A DNA stretch of 64,000 nucleotides from Guyanagaster necrorhizus (Eukaryota; Basidiomycota; Agaricomycetes; Agaricales; Physalacriaceae): assembly GCF_019112545.1 (NCBI RefSeq), contig NW_025064880.1, forward strand, positions 497,337 to 561,336. Direction: 5' to 3'. Positions 12,195 through 23,825 of the stretch are shown in pieces (position 1 is the stretch's first letter; each line of letters starts with the position of its first letter). Made by a program: the position numbers and the translations under genes. Under the pieces are notes generated by a model that saw nothing but the letters and a program-made list of their open reading frames with translations, did not search any database and was not told the DNA's origin.

Positions 12195-13295
12195 GTCATG
12201 AATATATGGGGAGGGGGAGGGGAAACAGGCAGAGCAGCGGGCGGGTTGGGGGGGGAGGGAGAGAGAGAGCTAGAGGGGAAGAAAACAAAAGAGGCGTGCC
12301 GTTATATAAGAGGAACTGGCGTTCATTCGGGGACTATATTCACGGGTTACGATGGGGCATCATCAGTAAGACGAATACAAGTGTGGTTAGAGTTAAGATC
12401 CGATGAAGACCATTTGGGAAGTTAAGAGCCGTCGTTTTGGAGATAGTGTATTTTGGCGTCCCTGCCAGATATGAGATCGGGGGGGATGTTTAAGGAAAAC
12501 AGCATGTCCGTTCAAAACAATACACATCGGACCGATGATCAAGTCCGTACGCCCAATGAGAAATCTGTCACCCTCCGTCAAGAATAAATAGCCAGAGCAG
12601 CCCGCAAGATTCTGACAAAACGAGCGAAGAATATGAGGAAAAACAGCAAGAACAATGACCTAGAAGTGATATATTTTTTTTTCGTGGGATCGACAGGTCT
12701 GGAAGTTCGCGGAAGTTTGCGAAATCACCTAGAGCGAAGCTGTGGTGATGGCAAACCCAGCCTTCAGCCTGCCTCTTTTGGCGAGATGACTCACAAGGGA
12801 CAGTAACGATAGTGTGCTCCGAGGCCCACTGTGCTGGAGACACATACCGCGCTGGCACTGTCCAGGGTAGTATACAACATTCGTCGGACAGAAAATGGAT
12901 CCGTGGAATAGGAATTTGCGCGAAAAAAAAAAGCTTCCTTTGGTGGCTGCGTAGCGTGCAGATCTTGCAAGTATTTTTGGGCACGGAAGCAGATTCTGCC
13001 TCCCCGAGTATGGTAGGTCGGGCCCCAGAATTTGCACCCTCGGACTTGAACCCCGAATTGGCATCGGTGAGCGTTGTCCCCTGGCCCAATTCTTGGTTTC
13101 GACGAATCAACAGGGCACGGAATCCAAGTGGAGATAACAATATCCGACAGCGCATGGACGGCGGCGGACATGTTGGAGACAATAGACTTGAAAGTCGGAA
13201 TGGACTGGGTCCGGTGGCGGACTTTAAAAACATAAATCGGAGATGATCTGAGTTTAAACTACTCTTGCCGGGAAGCGACCGCAAGCCGGGGCGGT
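12195..13295. other. 1.1 kb divergent intergenic region (TEA factor / VPS23)
   Basis: Open frames occur on both strands (for example minus 12568-13284), but they begin at non-ATG codons, match nothing I know and overlap each other. I treat them as chance. The DNA next to the TEA start is strongly pyrimidine-rich on the minus strand (12210-12290), as in many fungal 5' leaders. Confidence 0.6.
12302..12309 (-). promoter_or_regulatory. TATA-like box upstream of the TEA-domain gene
   Basis: Palindromic TTATATAA about 108 bases upstream of the TEA start codon, followed downstream by the pyrimidine-rich leader. Position and context fit a TATA element; not tested. Confidence 0.45.
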
Positions 13296-15118
13296 ATGGA
13301 GTTCACCTTAACTCAGAAGTGGCTGCGTCAAAACATACAGCCGTATTCCAGCAGGGAACGCGTATATTCAGACACGGACGTGGCCCTGTCGCGTTATCCT
13401 TCCCTGCGGCCCAAGTCGGACGTCTACAGTTCGTGAATATCTGTCTCTTTGTCCTTGACTCAATTCCATCCAGCCTATGACGATGGCCGGACCCAGCTCT
13501 TGCTCTGTCTTCATGGCCTCATCCCCATCTCGTACCGCGGCGCTTCCTACAATATTCCTGTTGCGATCTGGATCACCAGGGAGTACCCGGCCCATCCTCC
13601 CATAGTCTACGTCGTGCCCACTAGCGACATGCTAGTCAAGGCTGGCAAGTACATCGATGTCAGCGGACGATGTAGCATTGAATACACGCAGAACTGGACT
13701 CGTAAGAGCGAGGTAGGAATCCTTTTCGACCCCAATTGATTATCGCCGACTCGGGAATCGTTCCTTTAGGGTTGTAGCTTATCAGGATTGGTCGAAACTT
13801 TGCAGGATTACTTCTCTCGTGAACCACCCGTGTATGCCAAACCTAAACAAGCTACTACACCTCCAGGTGGAAATATAGAGTATGTGCAGAAGCAGCCACC
13901 GCCTTTACCCACAAGCCCGCGACCAGAGCAGCAGCCATCTGCCCGTCCCCTATTACCTCCAAAGCCGGGCTATGCCTCAAGATTTACCTCGCAGTCGCCT
14001 TCACCAAGCCGTTCCTCAACTCTGCTTTCTTCACCTTTCGGAAAGGTAGCCATGAAACATGGATATCAATTGCCTACTGACGTTTCATTAGTCAACGATA
14101 TTTGAGAGCCGCCCTCCTCCTTCTCTTCCGGCGTCTCATCCAAGAGCCGATTTGGAAGTCCCGAGGAGGAGTCCTGCAGACCGATCATCTTCAGCTTCAA
14201 TACCTTCGCCCATCCCCTCTATTTCCCCCCCCCAAAGTCAATTCCCCTTCCATGACCCACGATCCTCGGGTCCTCCGTCACGACCTCCGCCGCCCGTCAT
14301 TGCCCCCCCACCACCAAATTTTTCTATTACTTTACCACCTCATGCCTTAACACAACCTCTGCAGCCCCCAGGTGTGAACGTCCCTCCTCCCGTTCCCAAC
14401 CTTTTGGATGAAGAGTCTGTAGATATCTCCCCGTCCGGCCCAGTCCATCGCCCATCATCATTTGCTCCTCCGCCTCGACCTCCAAACCCTGAACTGCTGC
14501 GGCTTCATGATCAAGTCCACCAGACATTAACTTCTGAACTTGCTTCATTAGCTCAAGCGTTGTCCCTTGATGCTGAGCGCCTTCGTGCGCAACAGTCTGA
14601 TTTACTCCTCGGCGAACCTGCTATCCGTGATGAAATGGCGAGATTAGAAGCTGTTCGAGACGTTTGTCATAATGTGAGCAGTCGTATGAGAAGCACCGTC
14701 GATCAGACGGAACGAAATATATCTGAGCTTCGTCGGAAGGGGGACCCTGAAGTCGATGAGCTTGTTTGTTCGACGACAATAGTCCACAATCAGTGAGTCA
14801 TAAACTCACATCCTCTCAATGACGCTCATCATCTCTGTAAATTGCCATCGTTTCAGGCTTATTAACTTGGTCGCAGAGGACAATGCCATCGAGGACACCA
14901 TTTACCATCTCCATAGAGCCTTGAATAGCGGCCGCATAGACTTGGAACGTTTTCTCAGGGTATAGTGATTTCTGTTTCCATATGAGGTTGTCAAAGTTCA
15001 TTCATCACACCAGACTACCCGTATACTAGCGGAGGAACAATTTATGAAACGGGCGCTGATTGAGAAAATTCAGCCTGGTGTTCCCATGAGTATGTCGATG
15101 GGATCTCCGTGGTCATGA
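13296..15118 (+). CDS. VPS23: ESCRT-I subunit Vps23/TSG101
   Basis: Binds ubiquitinated cargo and starts ESCRT-I assembly on endosomes for multivesicular body sorting. Exon 1 (MEFTLTQKWLRQNIQPYSSR) begins the UEV domain; exon 2 carries YDDGRTQLLLCLHGLIPISY and ITREYPAHPPIVYVVPTSDM, the catalytically dead E2 fold (residues about 1-145). The first junction needs donor A|GTTCGT to keep frame, giving DVYTYDDG. A long Pro/Ser-rich linker follows (13840-14480), then a coiled coil (14480-14790). The C-terminal steadiness box is visible across a junction (EDTIYHLHRALNSGRIDLE, then FLRTTRILAEEQFMKRALI). The last exon ends at TGA 15116-15118. About 6 exons, roughly 480 residues. Confidence 0.93.
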
Positions 15119-15580
15119 TGACCCCTTTTGTGGAGTCATCAAATATCTAGGCCCATGGTACCGGCGTTTCGTAGCGTGCCTTGGTTCGGAGAAACAGGAG
15201 AAATATATGCGCTTTGATGCAGACCTCGATAAGTTTTTTGCCTTATGCGTCGACTTCTTTGTTGCAGATTGTAAACACAATAACGGATCTTTTTCGGGGA
15301 TTGACTACGCATGAAAGTCGTCATGTACCTGTCAAATCCTTTACAGGTTGCCCCTTTTGCCACTTTGTGGTCAAGACAACTATACTCAGTTGAGTGAAAA
15401 CGCCCAGTACACGCCATTCGTGGCGTTTCACGGAAGAATCTCATTCAGTATGGAAGGATAGTTCGATAGGTAATCGATGCACCATTGTACATTGAACAGT
15501 AACACTACGTGATATTTTACTTATTATATAGATAAAGGACAAGCGATAGAAAAAGTATACAAGATTGAAAGATACTATCA
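15119..15580. other. Convergent intergenic spacer (VPS23 / SRC1)
   Basis: 462 bases between two 3' ends. A minus-strand open frame (15139-15444) overlaps a plus-strand one and shows no recognisable domain. No gene is supported. Confidence 0.55.
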
Positions 15581-18335
15581 TTAACCGACCGAGCCATCAT
15601 CCACTGATTGACCCCCAACATCAAATCTGATTGGGGTCTGTACGTTGGCGAATGGATGACTTCCAACCCACCGCCACACCCTCATTTCATCACCACCATA
15701 CACCTCTTGAATGTTCGCTCGAACGTTCGCATTACTCTCAACGGCTTTCTCCACCCGGTCCCATAGCACCCTTTTCCTCCACTGAGGTTCGAGGTACAGG
15801 ACTTCATCGCGTAGCCGCACGGATGGTATATACGGGAATGGTACGGTTGTAGGGTCCGTGTGATGACCTAGTTCCGTATATTTGAGCTTTGCGAGCACGT
15901 ACTCAACAAGGTCTGCTACACGTTTAGTGTCCTCTTCGTCTTTGACTCTTCTGCGTCGGGCTAGGAGTGCGAAAACGCCGCACCCAAGTAGACCTAGCAA
16001 TAACAAAATGGTTAGTGACGGTGTATACCATGTTGCACCGGTAACGCACCAAACAGCGTCAATCGCCATGCGACCCATATTTCCCGAGACTTTACTCTCA
16101 TGGTACACATCCAGGTGAGACGAGGACTTTTGTGTGCAATGTAACGGTCACCACTAGATGAATACAAATAAGTAAAACAAATTTATATCGTGATAGATAC
16201 ATGAACGCACCTGGAATCTTCACTTATGATGACACCACCCCATTCTACCAATTGCTGAATAGCTTCGGTAAACAGGTCGTCGAAGTTTTTAATGAGGTAA
16301 GCCTACAAGATACTCAGAATCTAGATTGGCAAACAGAATGACAGAGATACCCACCGGTGTCAAACTCAACATGAGATCTCGGAGACCATTAAGAGGCATT
16401 CCCCACTTCTTCGCATCCCCACCATCCACATCAGCAACATCAGTCACATTACCCACACAGAGAATCTTGCCTCTTTTCTCGGCAAGGACGTTATCAATGT
16501 ATTTGCCTAAAGTCCCGATGTTTCTCTGGCGTCTCGGATCTTCCACACAAGAGGGAGGCAGAGTTACGCTTGGCAACCCAGGCAATCCATCGACCAATTC
16601 GCGAACCAACCTCCAGAAGATATCATTGGGTGGCGACGAAAGCGACAGACTTTTGTCCTTCCGAGAGGATACGGGCGACAGATAGAAAAACAGCGGATGT
16701 GAACGCAACATGTAACCGGTATCGCATGTCACACTATCCCGAGTGCATGTGGCATGCTCCGGACATGGAGTGCATGAATCAGGATAGAACGATGGCAGTA
16801 TGAAGGGTAACGGACACGGCGTTAGATCTCCTTCGACGTCCTCATGCAGGAGTGTCCTATTTTCGCGGTTGCACGATTCGATAGCCTTCCGGTTGACTCT
16901 CGCTTCTTCTAGCAAAGGGTTTGTATCACTTCCGGGGTCACAGTAACCAAATGATACAGATTCCAATTTATAATTCCAGACCACCGCTACGAGCCCCACG
17001 AGGAATGTTAAAAGGAGCAATCGCATCGCAGGTGACATCGAAGCGCGTGGAGGCGGCCTCTGGGCTTGAGAAAGAAGACGTTCAACAACCTCTTGTCCCC
17101 GAAGAGGCAATACGGCAGATGCTGGTACATCCTCGACAGCGTCCGCTTCTTCGGCGACTTCATGATCAACCCCACGGTCTACAGCGACGGTCCTTTCAGC
17201 AATGCCCTCGTCATCATCAGGTATAACTTCCTCAACTGGTTCATCCTTCGTTTCGCTTTCAAGCTCCCCATGCGGAGGACTGGGGGTAGAGAACCTTGGT
17301 ATCGACAGGCGCGATCCTGCCGATATGATGGATGGTAGTTGGGGTTCAAACCGGGATTGAGGAGGTGATCGGTGCAAGCTGCCTGATCCCACAGCAGGCG
17401 GGGTTGGTGATAAAGGGACCATTTGGGGAGGGGCCGAAGAAGATTTTCGTGACTGTCGTAGCGGTCGCCGTGTTCTCGGACGAACAGGCGAAGGACGCAT
17501 TGGCGATGAAGATTCGGCACCAGATTGAAAGACATTATTGTCTTCCCAGCCACTGTCTTCCTGTTCGACCATGGTCAGTACGTAGCAGGTGAGAAGAGTA
17601 GCTACACACCGTATGAGATACTCGACGGCTCGACGCTCCAGCGGTTTCTGACTGCGATAACACAGGTATGTGAGACGATGACCTCGAGATACAGAATACG
17701 CCACTCACAGCTTTCTCGCTCCTTCCGACTTTGCGGACCGGTAGCTCTTCCTCAGGTTCACTCTCTTCCATCAGGGTTTGTGCATTGGTAACTGTAGATT
17801 TACGTGATGGGCCACCAAGATTCGGCTGGGCCGAGGAACGACGACGCTTGGGCTGTAATATGCTATGTTCTAGACAAGTTAAAAGTAGAGTCGAATATGA
17901 ACGCACTGGGTCAGGACGAGGCGGAGAGGACTCCACTTCTTGAGTTGGGGCACGAGAAAGACGTCTGGACCTCCTCACTGATGTAGTGGCCTTGATAAGG
18001 TCAACAGACTGAATACAATAAAAACGCGACACACTCACCTTTGTTTCACTACCACCTGCCAGCGGTTGCCCCGTTACACCGTCAGTTATGCCATCACTGC
18101 TGGCGATGCTGTTCTGCTGCTTCAACCGCTGACGCTTTAGAGGCGACAACTTGGACTTGATTTCTTCATTGAAGATCTGCATGAGCTTCGGTTTGGAGTA
18201 TGGTGTTGGAAAGTTGACACGGTGATGAACAAGGACACCCATGAGCTGAGAAACTGTGAGGGAAGATGCCTCAAAGTCTGGGTCTAGATAGCGTCCTTGC
18301 TCGATGACTTGAGTCGTGGTGAGCCGAGTCGACAT
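15581..18335 (-). CDS. SRC1: Inner nuclear membrane HeH/LEM protein (Src1/Heh1/MAN1)
   Basis: Integral inner-nuclear-membrane protein that tethers chromatin and recruits ESCRT for nuclear pore quality control. I chose MSTRLTTTQVIEQG as the start; an in-frame ATG 22 codons upstream (18401) adds residues that do not look conserved. The N-terminus has a HeH/LEM-like helix pair (SSLTVSQLMGVLVHHRVNFP, then YSKPKLMQIFNEEI). A basic, Ser-rich nucleoplasmic region follows. The first membrane segment is MRLLLLTFLVGLVAVVWNY (about 17000). The luminal MAN1/Src1 C-terminal domain has the Cys pattern SCTPCPEHATC. The second membrane segment is LTILLLLGLLGCGVFALLA (about 16000), followed by the winged-helix-like end with DEVLYLEPQWRKRVLWDRVE. 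About 6 exons. The same strand as SQR, whose stop lies 173 bases upstream of this start. Confidence 0.9.
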
Positions 18336-18508
18336 TGTTGATTCAGCACTGTCAATGTCAACAAGAGATCCTCGTGGTCTTCGTGAAAGATGCGCAGTCA
18401 CAGTTGTGACACGACACCGTGAGAAAGTCCAAGATAGTAAGACCCATATTAGTAATATGTATTTACCATGAACCTATAAATAACGACATTGTGTACCCTT
18501 GCTACATT

Positions 18509-20234
18509 TTAAAAGCGGGGCCTGAAGATCCCGTTGGTACCAAACCACTGCCCGCGAACCTAGACGGACAAAGGTATGAAGTAGACATCCATGAAGAAGA
18601 CAGCCACCTACCATGAAATTCCAATAAGCAGCTGGGAAAATATCCTGTGTAATTCTGAGCATGCTATTCACGGTTCACAGACTATGGCGCACCTTTTTGA
18701 GGTGGTAGAACAACCTTAGAATAAAGTTGTGAGTATGGGCTTCAACAGGAAAAAAAAAAAAGTGGAATTACCTCCTGCTCTTTGATTGATCAAGGAAGGA
18801 AAATGTCTCTTTCAGTTCAAGACCGTATTTGAACTCGGCGAGCATTAATTCGCCGTAACCGGTCAAAAGCTAGAAATAGGTCAATCCATTAAGTGGCTGC
18901 GAGAATAGACGTGACGGACTGGACAGCTAGTGTAGCCATCATATCTTGCGTGGCTAATCTTGCCTGTGTCCATGAAAGAGAAGAGATTCTCAGTAAGTAC
19001 AGGGGCTTGTGCGGTGACCGCTGCAGCAGTTTTAGAGGTAGGCAAGGATGAGCAGTCTCCAAGAGCAAATATATTGGCATACTCTGGCTTAATGTGTTGC
19101 AGAGTACCTTGATCGACGGTGACCCATCCTGCGCTGTCAGCTATGGGTGAGCCCTTGAGAAAATCCAAGGGACCCATCGGAGGTGTGACGTGCAGCAGGG
19201 TATAATCCACATCGAGTTTTGACCCGTCGCTCTTGGCGAAAGTGGCTTTATGGTTGGCAGAGTCGATCGCGACAAGGTTATGTTGGAAGTGACCGCCGAC
19301 ACCGCGTTGAACGCGAAGTGCATTTAGAGCATCCGAATATTTCTTGACACTGAACATTGTGGGCATGCCGGTGTAAAAATCAACCTTGATGTTCTCGCCC
19401 TTGCCGGTCTTTCTGAATCTATCCCAGGCCATCCACATGATTTTTTGAGGAGCTGAGAATGTCCGTTGAGAATGAGGACTAAGTATTCACTGATGGACGT
19501 ACCTCCGGCGCACTTGACGAACCCAGCTGGTTGGGTGAATACGGCATTACCAGACCGAAGGGATTCAATGTCTGCCCAGACTTTGTCGCAAGTGTCATAT
19601 GAATAGATAGATGAGACGCCAGATGTCAAATCAGAGAGTGCCTGGGGAAGGCCTTGAATGGCATTCCAGTTAATCTGGAGGCCTGTCGCGACCACGAGTG
19701 TCTCATAGGTGAGATTGCGCCCGGATGCTGTCGTTACTGAAGAGGTTTCGGGGGAAAAAGACTTGACATTCTCATTGACGTGGGTCAAGTGTTTGGGAAT
19801 TAACGACGCCAAGGGTCGGCGGAATTCAGTCTTTTGTTTGAGACCAGAGCCGACCAAGGTCCTAGTTGAAGTCAGACGGTGGAGGTATCGGAAGGGAGAT
19901 GACATGCCATCCAGGCTACTACCATTAGACGGTGGGACAAAGCTTTTTGGGGGTTAAATGCTCACTTGATAATAATGAAACTCTGCAGAATCAATAATGG
20001 CAACGTCTCCGCTGTTCACAGGTTTTCCAGCAGATTTGAAGCGATTGTACACTTGATTCGCAACAGACAAGCCAGCACTACCTGATTGCTTGTCAGCATG
20101 AGAAAGGCAGTGCAATCGATCGTAAAAAGCGTACCAGCGCCAACTACGATGACCTTGTACTTGTCTCCGTGCACAGAGGTGCTGGCGAGACGAGTCCATT
20201 TAGCGGAATAGACGATACGTCGGACGGTAAGCAT
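18509..20234 (-). CDS. HMT2: Mitochondrial sulfide:quinone oxidoreductase
   Basis: FAD enzyme that oxidises hydrogen sulfide and passes electrons to ubiquinone; inner mitochondrial membrane. The first ~20 residues (MLTVRRIVYSAKWTRLAS) look like a mitochondrial presequence. The dinucleotide fold glycine motif VVGAGSAGLSVANQV is rebuilt across intron 1. Family blocks follow: EFHYYQ, VVATGLQINW, and KCAGAPQKIMWMAWDRF, which is restored by splicing and carries a redox-active Cys. Further on are LHVTPPMGPLDFLKGSPIAD, FALGDCSSLPTSKTAAAV and YDGYTSCPLLTGYGELMLAE, with the second conserved Cys. The last exons give FYHLKKDIFPAAYWNFM and RGQWFGTNGIFRPRF, ending at TAA 18509-18511. The track-like reading through the last intron gives a different, wrong tail. 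One intron contains a 12-13 base poly-T tract. Confidence 0.94.
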
Positions 20235-22034
20235 AGCTAGAAGGAGGACGCTGTTTGAATGCGTTGTGCAGGGGAGAAACTTTTTAGGAGTGCTGCTGAT
20301 ACGGGTCGGCCCGTCGGCTCAGGCTATTAGCGGATAGTACTACAANNNNNNNNNNNNNNNNNNNNNNNNNCCCCCCCTGTTCAAGTTATGCAAGCCTTAG
20401 GTGGTACCTCAAAAGTACTACAGAAAGGCATAGCGTGACATTTGCAACGCAACGTCGGAGCGAGGTCCGATGCGAGCCTCGCTGATGTCAAAGGTCTCTC
20501 AATGTGGATCGTGGCTAGTTCCGTTGGCCGTGAAACGCCAGAATACGGACTGGACTTGTGGGAGCATCAATGTTATTGCTACATGAAGAATTCGGAATAC
20601 TAGTAACCTAGTACGAGATTATCGTGACATCCCATAGTGGATTTGACCATGCAAATAGCAAGCAATGCGGCAACTTTGAACATCCCATCTATGGATACAA
20701 GAGTGAAAGCCTGCTCCACAGAATAGCTGCAGAGGAGCTACGTAGGTCAGGATCTGTTCTTGAAACGGTCTGGGCATTCTCCTTCCAGAAGCTCACAGCG
20801 TGATCCGCGCATATCCCCTTGTAGGGGCCTTGTCATGTCATCCTCGAAACTTGACAATCGGCAAACAGGTAAAAAGAAGTCACACACAGACAAGTTGTCT
20901 GGACAAAAAGCAAAAAAGACGAACACGGGCTGACAAAGTTGCCAAAGTCATCGCAGCGTACCCACGTCCGTGATTCCCATCCAAAATATCTGGCTTGCGA
21001 AGGTCGGAAGAAACCCTTTGGCATCTGACTTGAGACTTGAAGCTGGACAAGCCGTCGCGAACATATTCGGCATCGATTTCGTCCGTGAGCAACGCCGTTG
21101 GAAGCCCGCACCTTCATCAGTTTAAATAGGTATACAACAGTACTTACGTGTTGTTCTGATAAACTCGGCACCACCTTTTCGAGCAGACAGAGTCGAAGGG
21201 AGAAGATATTGGGAATTGGGTCGTCCACGCGCATACTTGTGCGGTTTCTATCCAGATACAATGAAACGAGAAACAATGCTTTCTATCAGCACAAGCCTAC
21301 CCTTCTATGCGATGATACCCACTGATGCCATGCTTGCCAAGGACCCATGATAGTGACAAGATAAGGAAACTGGACTTCGAAGGCATGGAGACATAGGGCC
21401 ACAAAGTCTAGCGATCTTTTCCATGCATCAGACCACATTGCACATCACACTCGCAGGGACGACAGCGACATGGAAGCAACAAACGTTTGAGGGTATGCAA
21501 CGTGACGGAGTCAGTATGAAACCAGTTCTTTCGTACGTGTTCTTCAACCAGGTATTGAAGAAACGAGGAGAGGGCAACCGAAGGAGCCAAGACGTATCCT
21601 TAGCACGTTCGCGGCTTAGCATATGGCTTGTTCAACGTGGATAACCAAAAACCGTATCTGCCTCGGCACAGCTAGTTAATTGGCGAGGGAAAGCAGATAC
21701 CAAGAATTTCTTTATCACTCAAGCTGAAGCTAACGCTGCGCCTCGTAAAGGAATAGATGAGGAGATCCAAGGATAGCTTGCTAGATTAAAGCAACGTTCA
21801 GCCCAAGAAGACCGTGGAGACACGAAAAGATATATCGGAACAGGCGGCCTTCACTATAGCCAAGTACAAAGTTATGGAGCGGTGGAAGGAAACCGGTCCG
21901 ACCTCCGGCTTCAATCCTCAGATGCATATGGCTGTGCCCTATTCTTCTCTCGCCCGCCTAATTCCAGCTGGTCTGCGTATTATTGCCCTTTCCTTTCATT
22001 GACCGTTTTCTTTATTCGTTTATTTGAATAATTT
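20235..22034. other. 1.8 kb unassigned region with assembly gap
   Basis: Between the divergent SQR and Mso1-like genes. It has several 60-147 codon open frames on both strands (20833-21276 minus, 21423-21644 plus, 21814-22002 plus), none with a recognisable domain. The minus frame near 21030-21090 (EIDAEYVRDGLSSF) looks protein-like but has no clear partner exons. It may hold promoters, a decayed gene or non-coding RNA; I cannot assign it. Confidence 0.5.
20346..20370. other. Assembly gap (25 N)
   Basis: Run of 25 N followed directly by seven C. The true length of missing sequence is unknown. Confidence 0.99.
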
Positions 22035-23139
22035 ATGTCCACCCATTCTCGTGCTGGTGGGCTACCCAGCAATCCCCAGCGCTCTCGTTCAACAAGGGAT
22101 CGTTCCCGACTTGATGAAGAGGATAGCTACCATCGAGCGCCATTTCTACCGTGTCAAGTTCGCCCTCAGAAATCTACCCCATCCATACGCATGCAAGGCG
22201 GTCGTTCTCGCCCACCGCCTTTGCCACAGGCGCGATGGGCTTCTTCGTGCTCGAATCACCCCTACGACCATCTATCTGACGCCACTTCTTATCACCCGTC
22301 TGGCCAGTCGTCGGCTTCCTCGCCTGCTCCATCACTATTCAGCCGCATGAAGCCTACCGCAAGCTATTCGTCTTCTCTCACAAGCCTTGACGACGAGGAG
22401 CAACGGTCAGCCGGGAACCCCGGTCACTCTCTTCGTACTCGACGGCCTATGCGGTCAGATGCCAAAGTTGAACCGAGTGCGTTTTTTCTCAAAGATATGC
22501 TAGTTACAGTTTGAACTGATGCTGTCAAAGCCTATGTTCTATCGCAAGCCACTTCGGCAGATACTGGCGACGGTGCCACGATTTGGAGTCGGGTTGCCAC
22601 AGCAGCAAGTACTCTGACCGTCAGTGTTAGCAAAGCCTGGACTACTAATGTTACAACAATGTCAGGCGAGGGTGAGTACCAGAGACTTATTCTGACATGT
22701 ATCTAAATGGGAATGGTTTGTAGAAACGCCTCCAGGGCAGGAATCGCGACTCACGCGTGCAATGAAAGCCTACCACATTGAAAAAGCTCGCAATCCCTCT
22801 GATCTGCCTGCGTGGCTCTTTGATGAACATGAGCGTACTCCGCTTCCTCGATATGATAGATACGAGGTCGCTGAGAATCCAATTACCGAGCTACCGCGTC
22901 CCAAAGGTCTCCGCGACGCCTACGATACAGCAACTGTCACTGCTTCCACACCCTCAAACTCGGAACGAACACGTGGGCCTAATTATGTGGACGATGTCCA
23001 ACCATCGAAAGCCACAGATCGTTTGAAGGCGCTTCGCGACGCCAAACGCAGTGCAGTCAAACCACGGACCATGATGTCGGCGAACGAGACCGGATTGGAT
23101 TATCGTCAACCTGCAACGAGGTCACAGCGAGGTGACTGA
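22035..23139 (+). CDS. Mso1-like Sec1-binding protein (tentative)
   Basis: Three exons joined by 40-60 base introns, about 330 residues. The first exon is Ser/Arg/Pro-rich and looks disordered. The conserved-looking block is split over the junctions: ATIWSRVATAASTLTVSVSK, then SRLTRAMKAYHIEKARNPSD and LPAWLFDEHER. This order (Trp-containing helix, RAxxxYHIEKA, then PxWLFDE) resembles the N-terminal Sec1-binding region of yeast Mso1, which helps Sec1 and SNAREs fuse secretory vesicles at the bud or hyphal tip. The tail (22870-23130) is polar and likely disordered. The gene model is sound; the family call rests on a short motif recalled by eye and could be wrong. Confidence 0.6.
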
Positions 23140-23825
23140 TTGGATGATGAACGACCTATTAGATTCTATCTTTGATGCAACCGCGTGTACAGAACCGGAG
23201 ATGTGGTACAGAGAATGGACCTTATTCTTGGTAGCTTATCTGGAGCGTGGCACTCTTCGTTTTGTAAGACTTATCTTATTGAATACCAGTGACAATTTGT
23301 TGTACAGCTGTACAGGAAAGGGGACCTTTTGTATACGCGGAAAAGCGATAGTGGCATGTCGTTTCGAAAACAAGGTAGCAACTGGCGTCCGAGATGACCG
23401 TTTACGGATCGGCAGATTGGAACATGAGCAACATGCGTCCACCAATCATGGTGAGAGAATCAAAGCCGTTCATAGCAGCGTTTCAGGGGCTGTAGGAGAT
23501 ATTTAGTTCACGGATGGGAATCATGTTGCCATGGATCCCTCTCAATCCGGTCATCCTATAAATGCGGCCGCCGTCATTTTCCCATATCTTTGTTTCTTTC
23601 TCTCCCATTTCTCTTTGTCTTTTTCAACGTCGAGTTGACTTGGCATCCTTTCTTTCGTTCAGCCTTGAGGCATGTATCGCTCTCCCCACTTCTCTTCGCG
23701 CGTACTTATAATGATACAGATCACCTCTTCGATAGAGAATTTCGTTCTAATCCTCCAGGGAGGTTCTTCTGTTTACAGTCCTACGACATCCACACCCCTA
23801 CGGTTTATTCTTTCGTTACTCAAGC
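23140..23825. other. Promoter-side spacer of the cupredoxin gene
   Basis: 686 bases with only chance open frames. The last 270 bases hold a TATA box and a pyrimidine-rich leader for the gene downstream. Confidence 0.5.
23557..23563 (+). promoter_or_regulatory. TATA box and CT-rich leader of the cupredoxin gene
   Basis: TATAAAT lies 269 bases before the start codon and is followed by a strongly pyrimidine-rich stretch (23576-23632). This combination is common at highly expressed fungal genes and suggests a 5' leader of about 200 bases. Confidence 0.5.

Noticed and set aside
12568..13284. 238-codon minus-strand open frame between the TEA and VPS23 genes
   Set aside because: It starts at a TTG, has no recognisable domain, overlaps other long frames on both strands and lies in the shared promoter region.
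20833..21276. 147-codon minus frame near the assembly gap
   Set aside because: Only a short part looks protein-like and no consistent splice partners were found.
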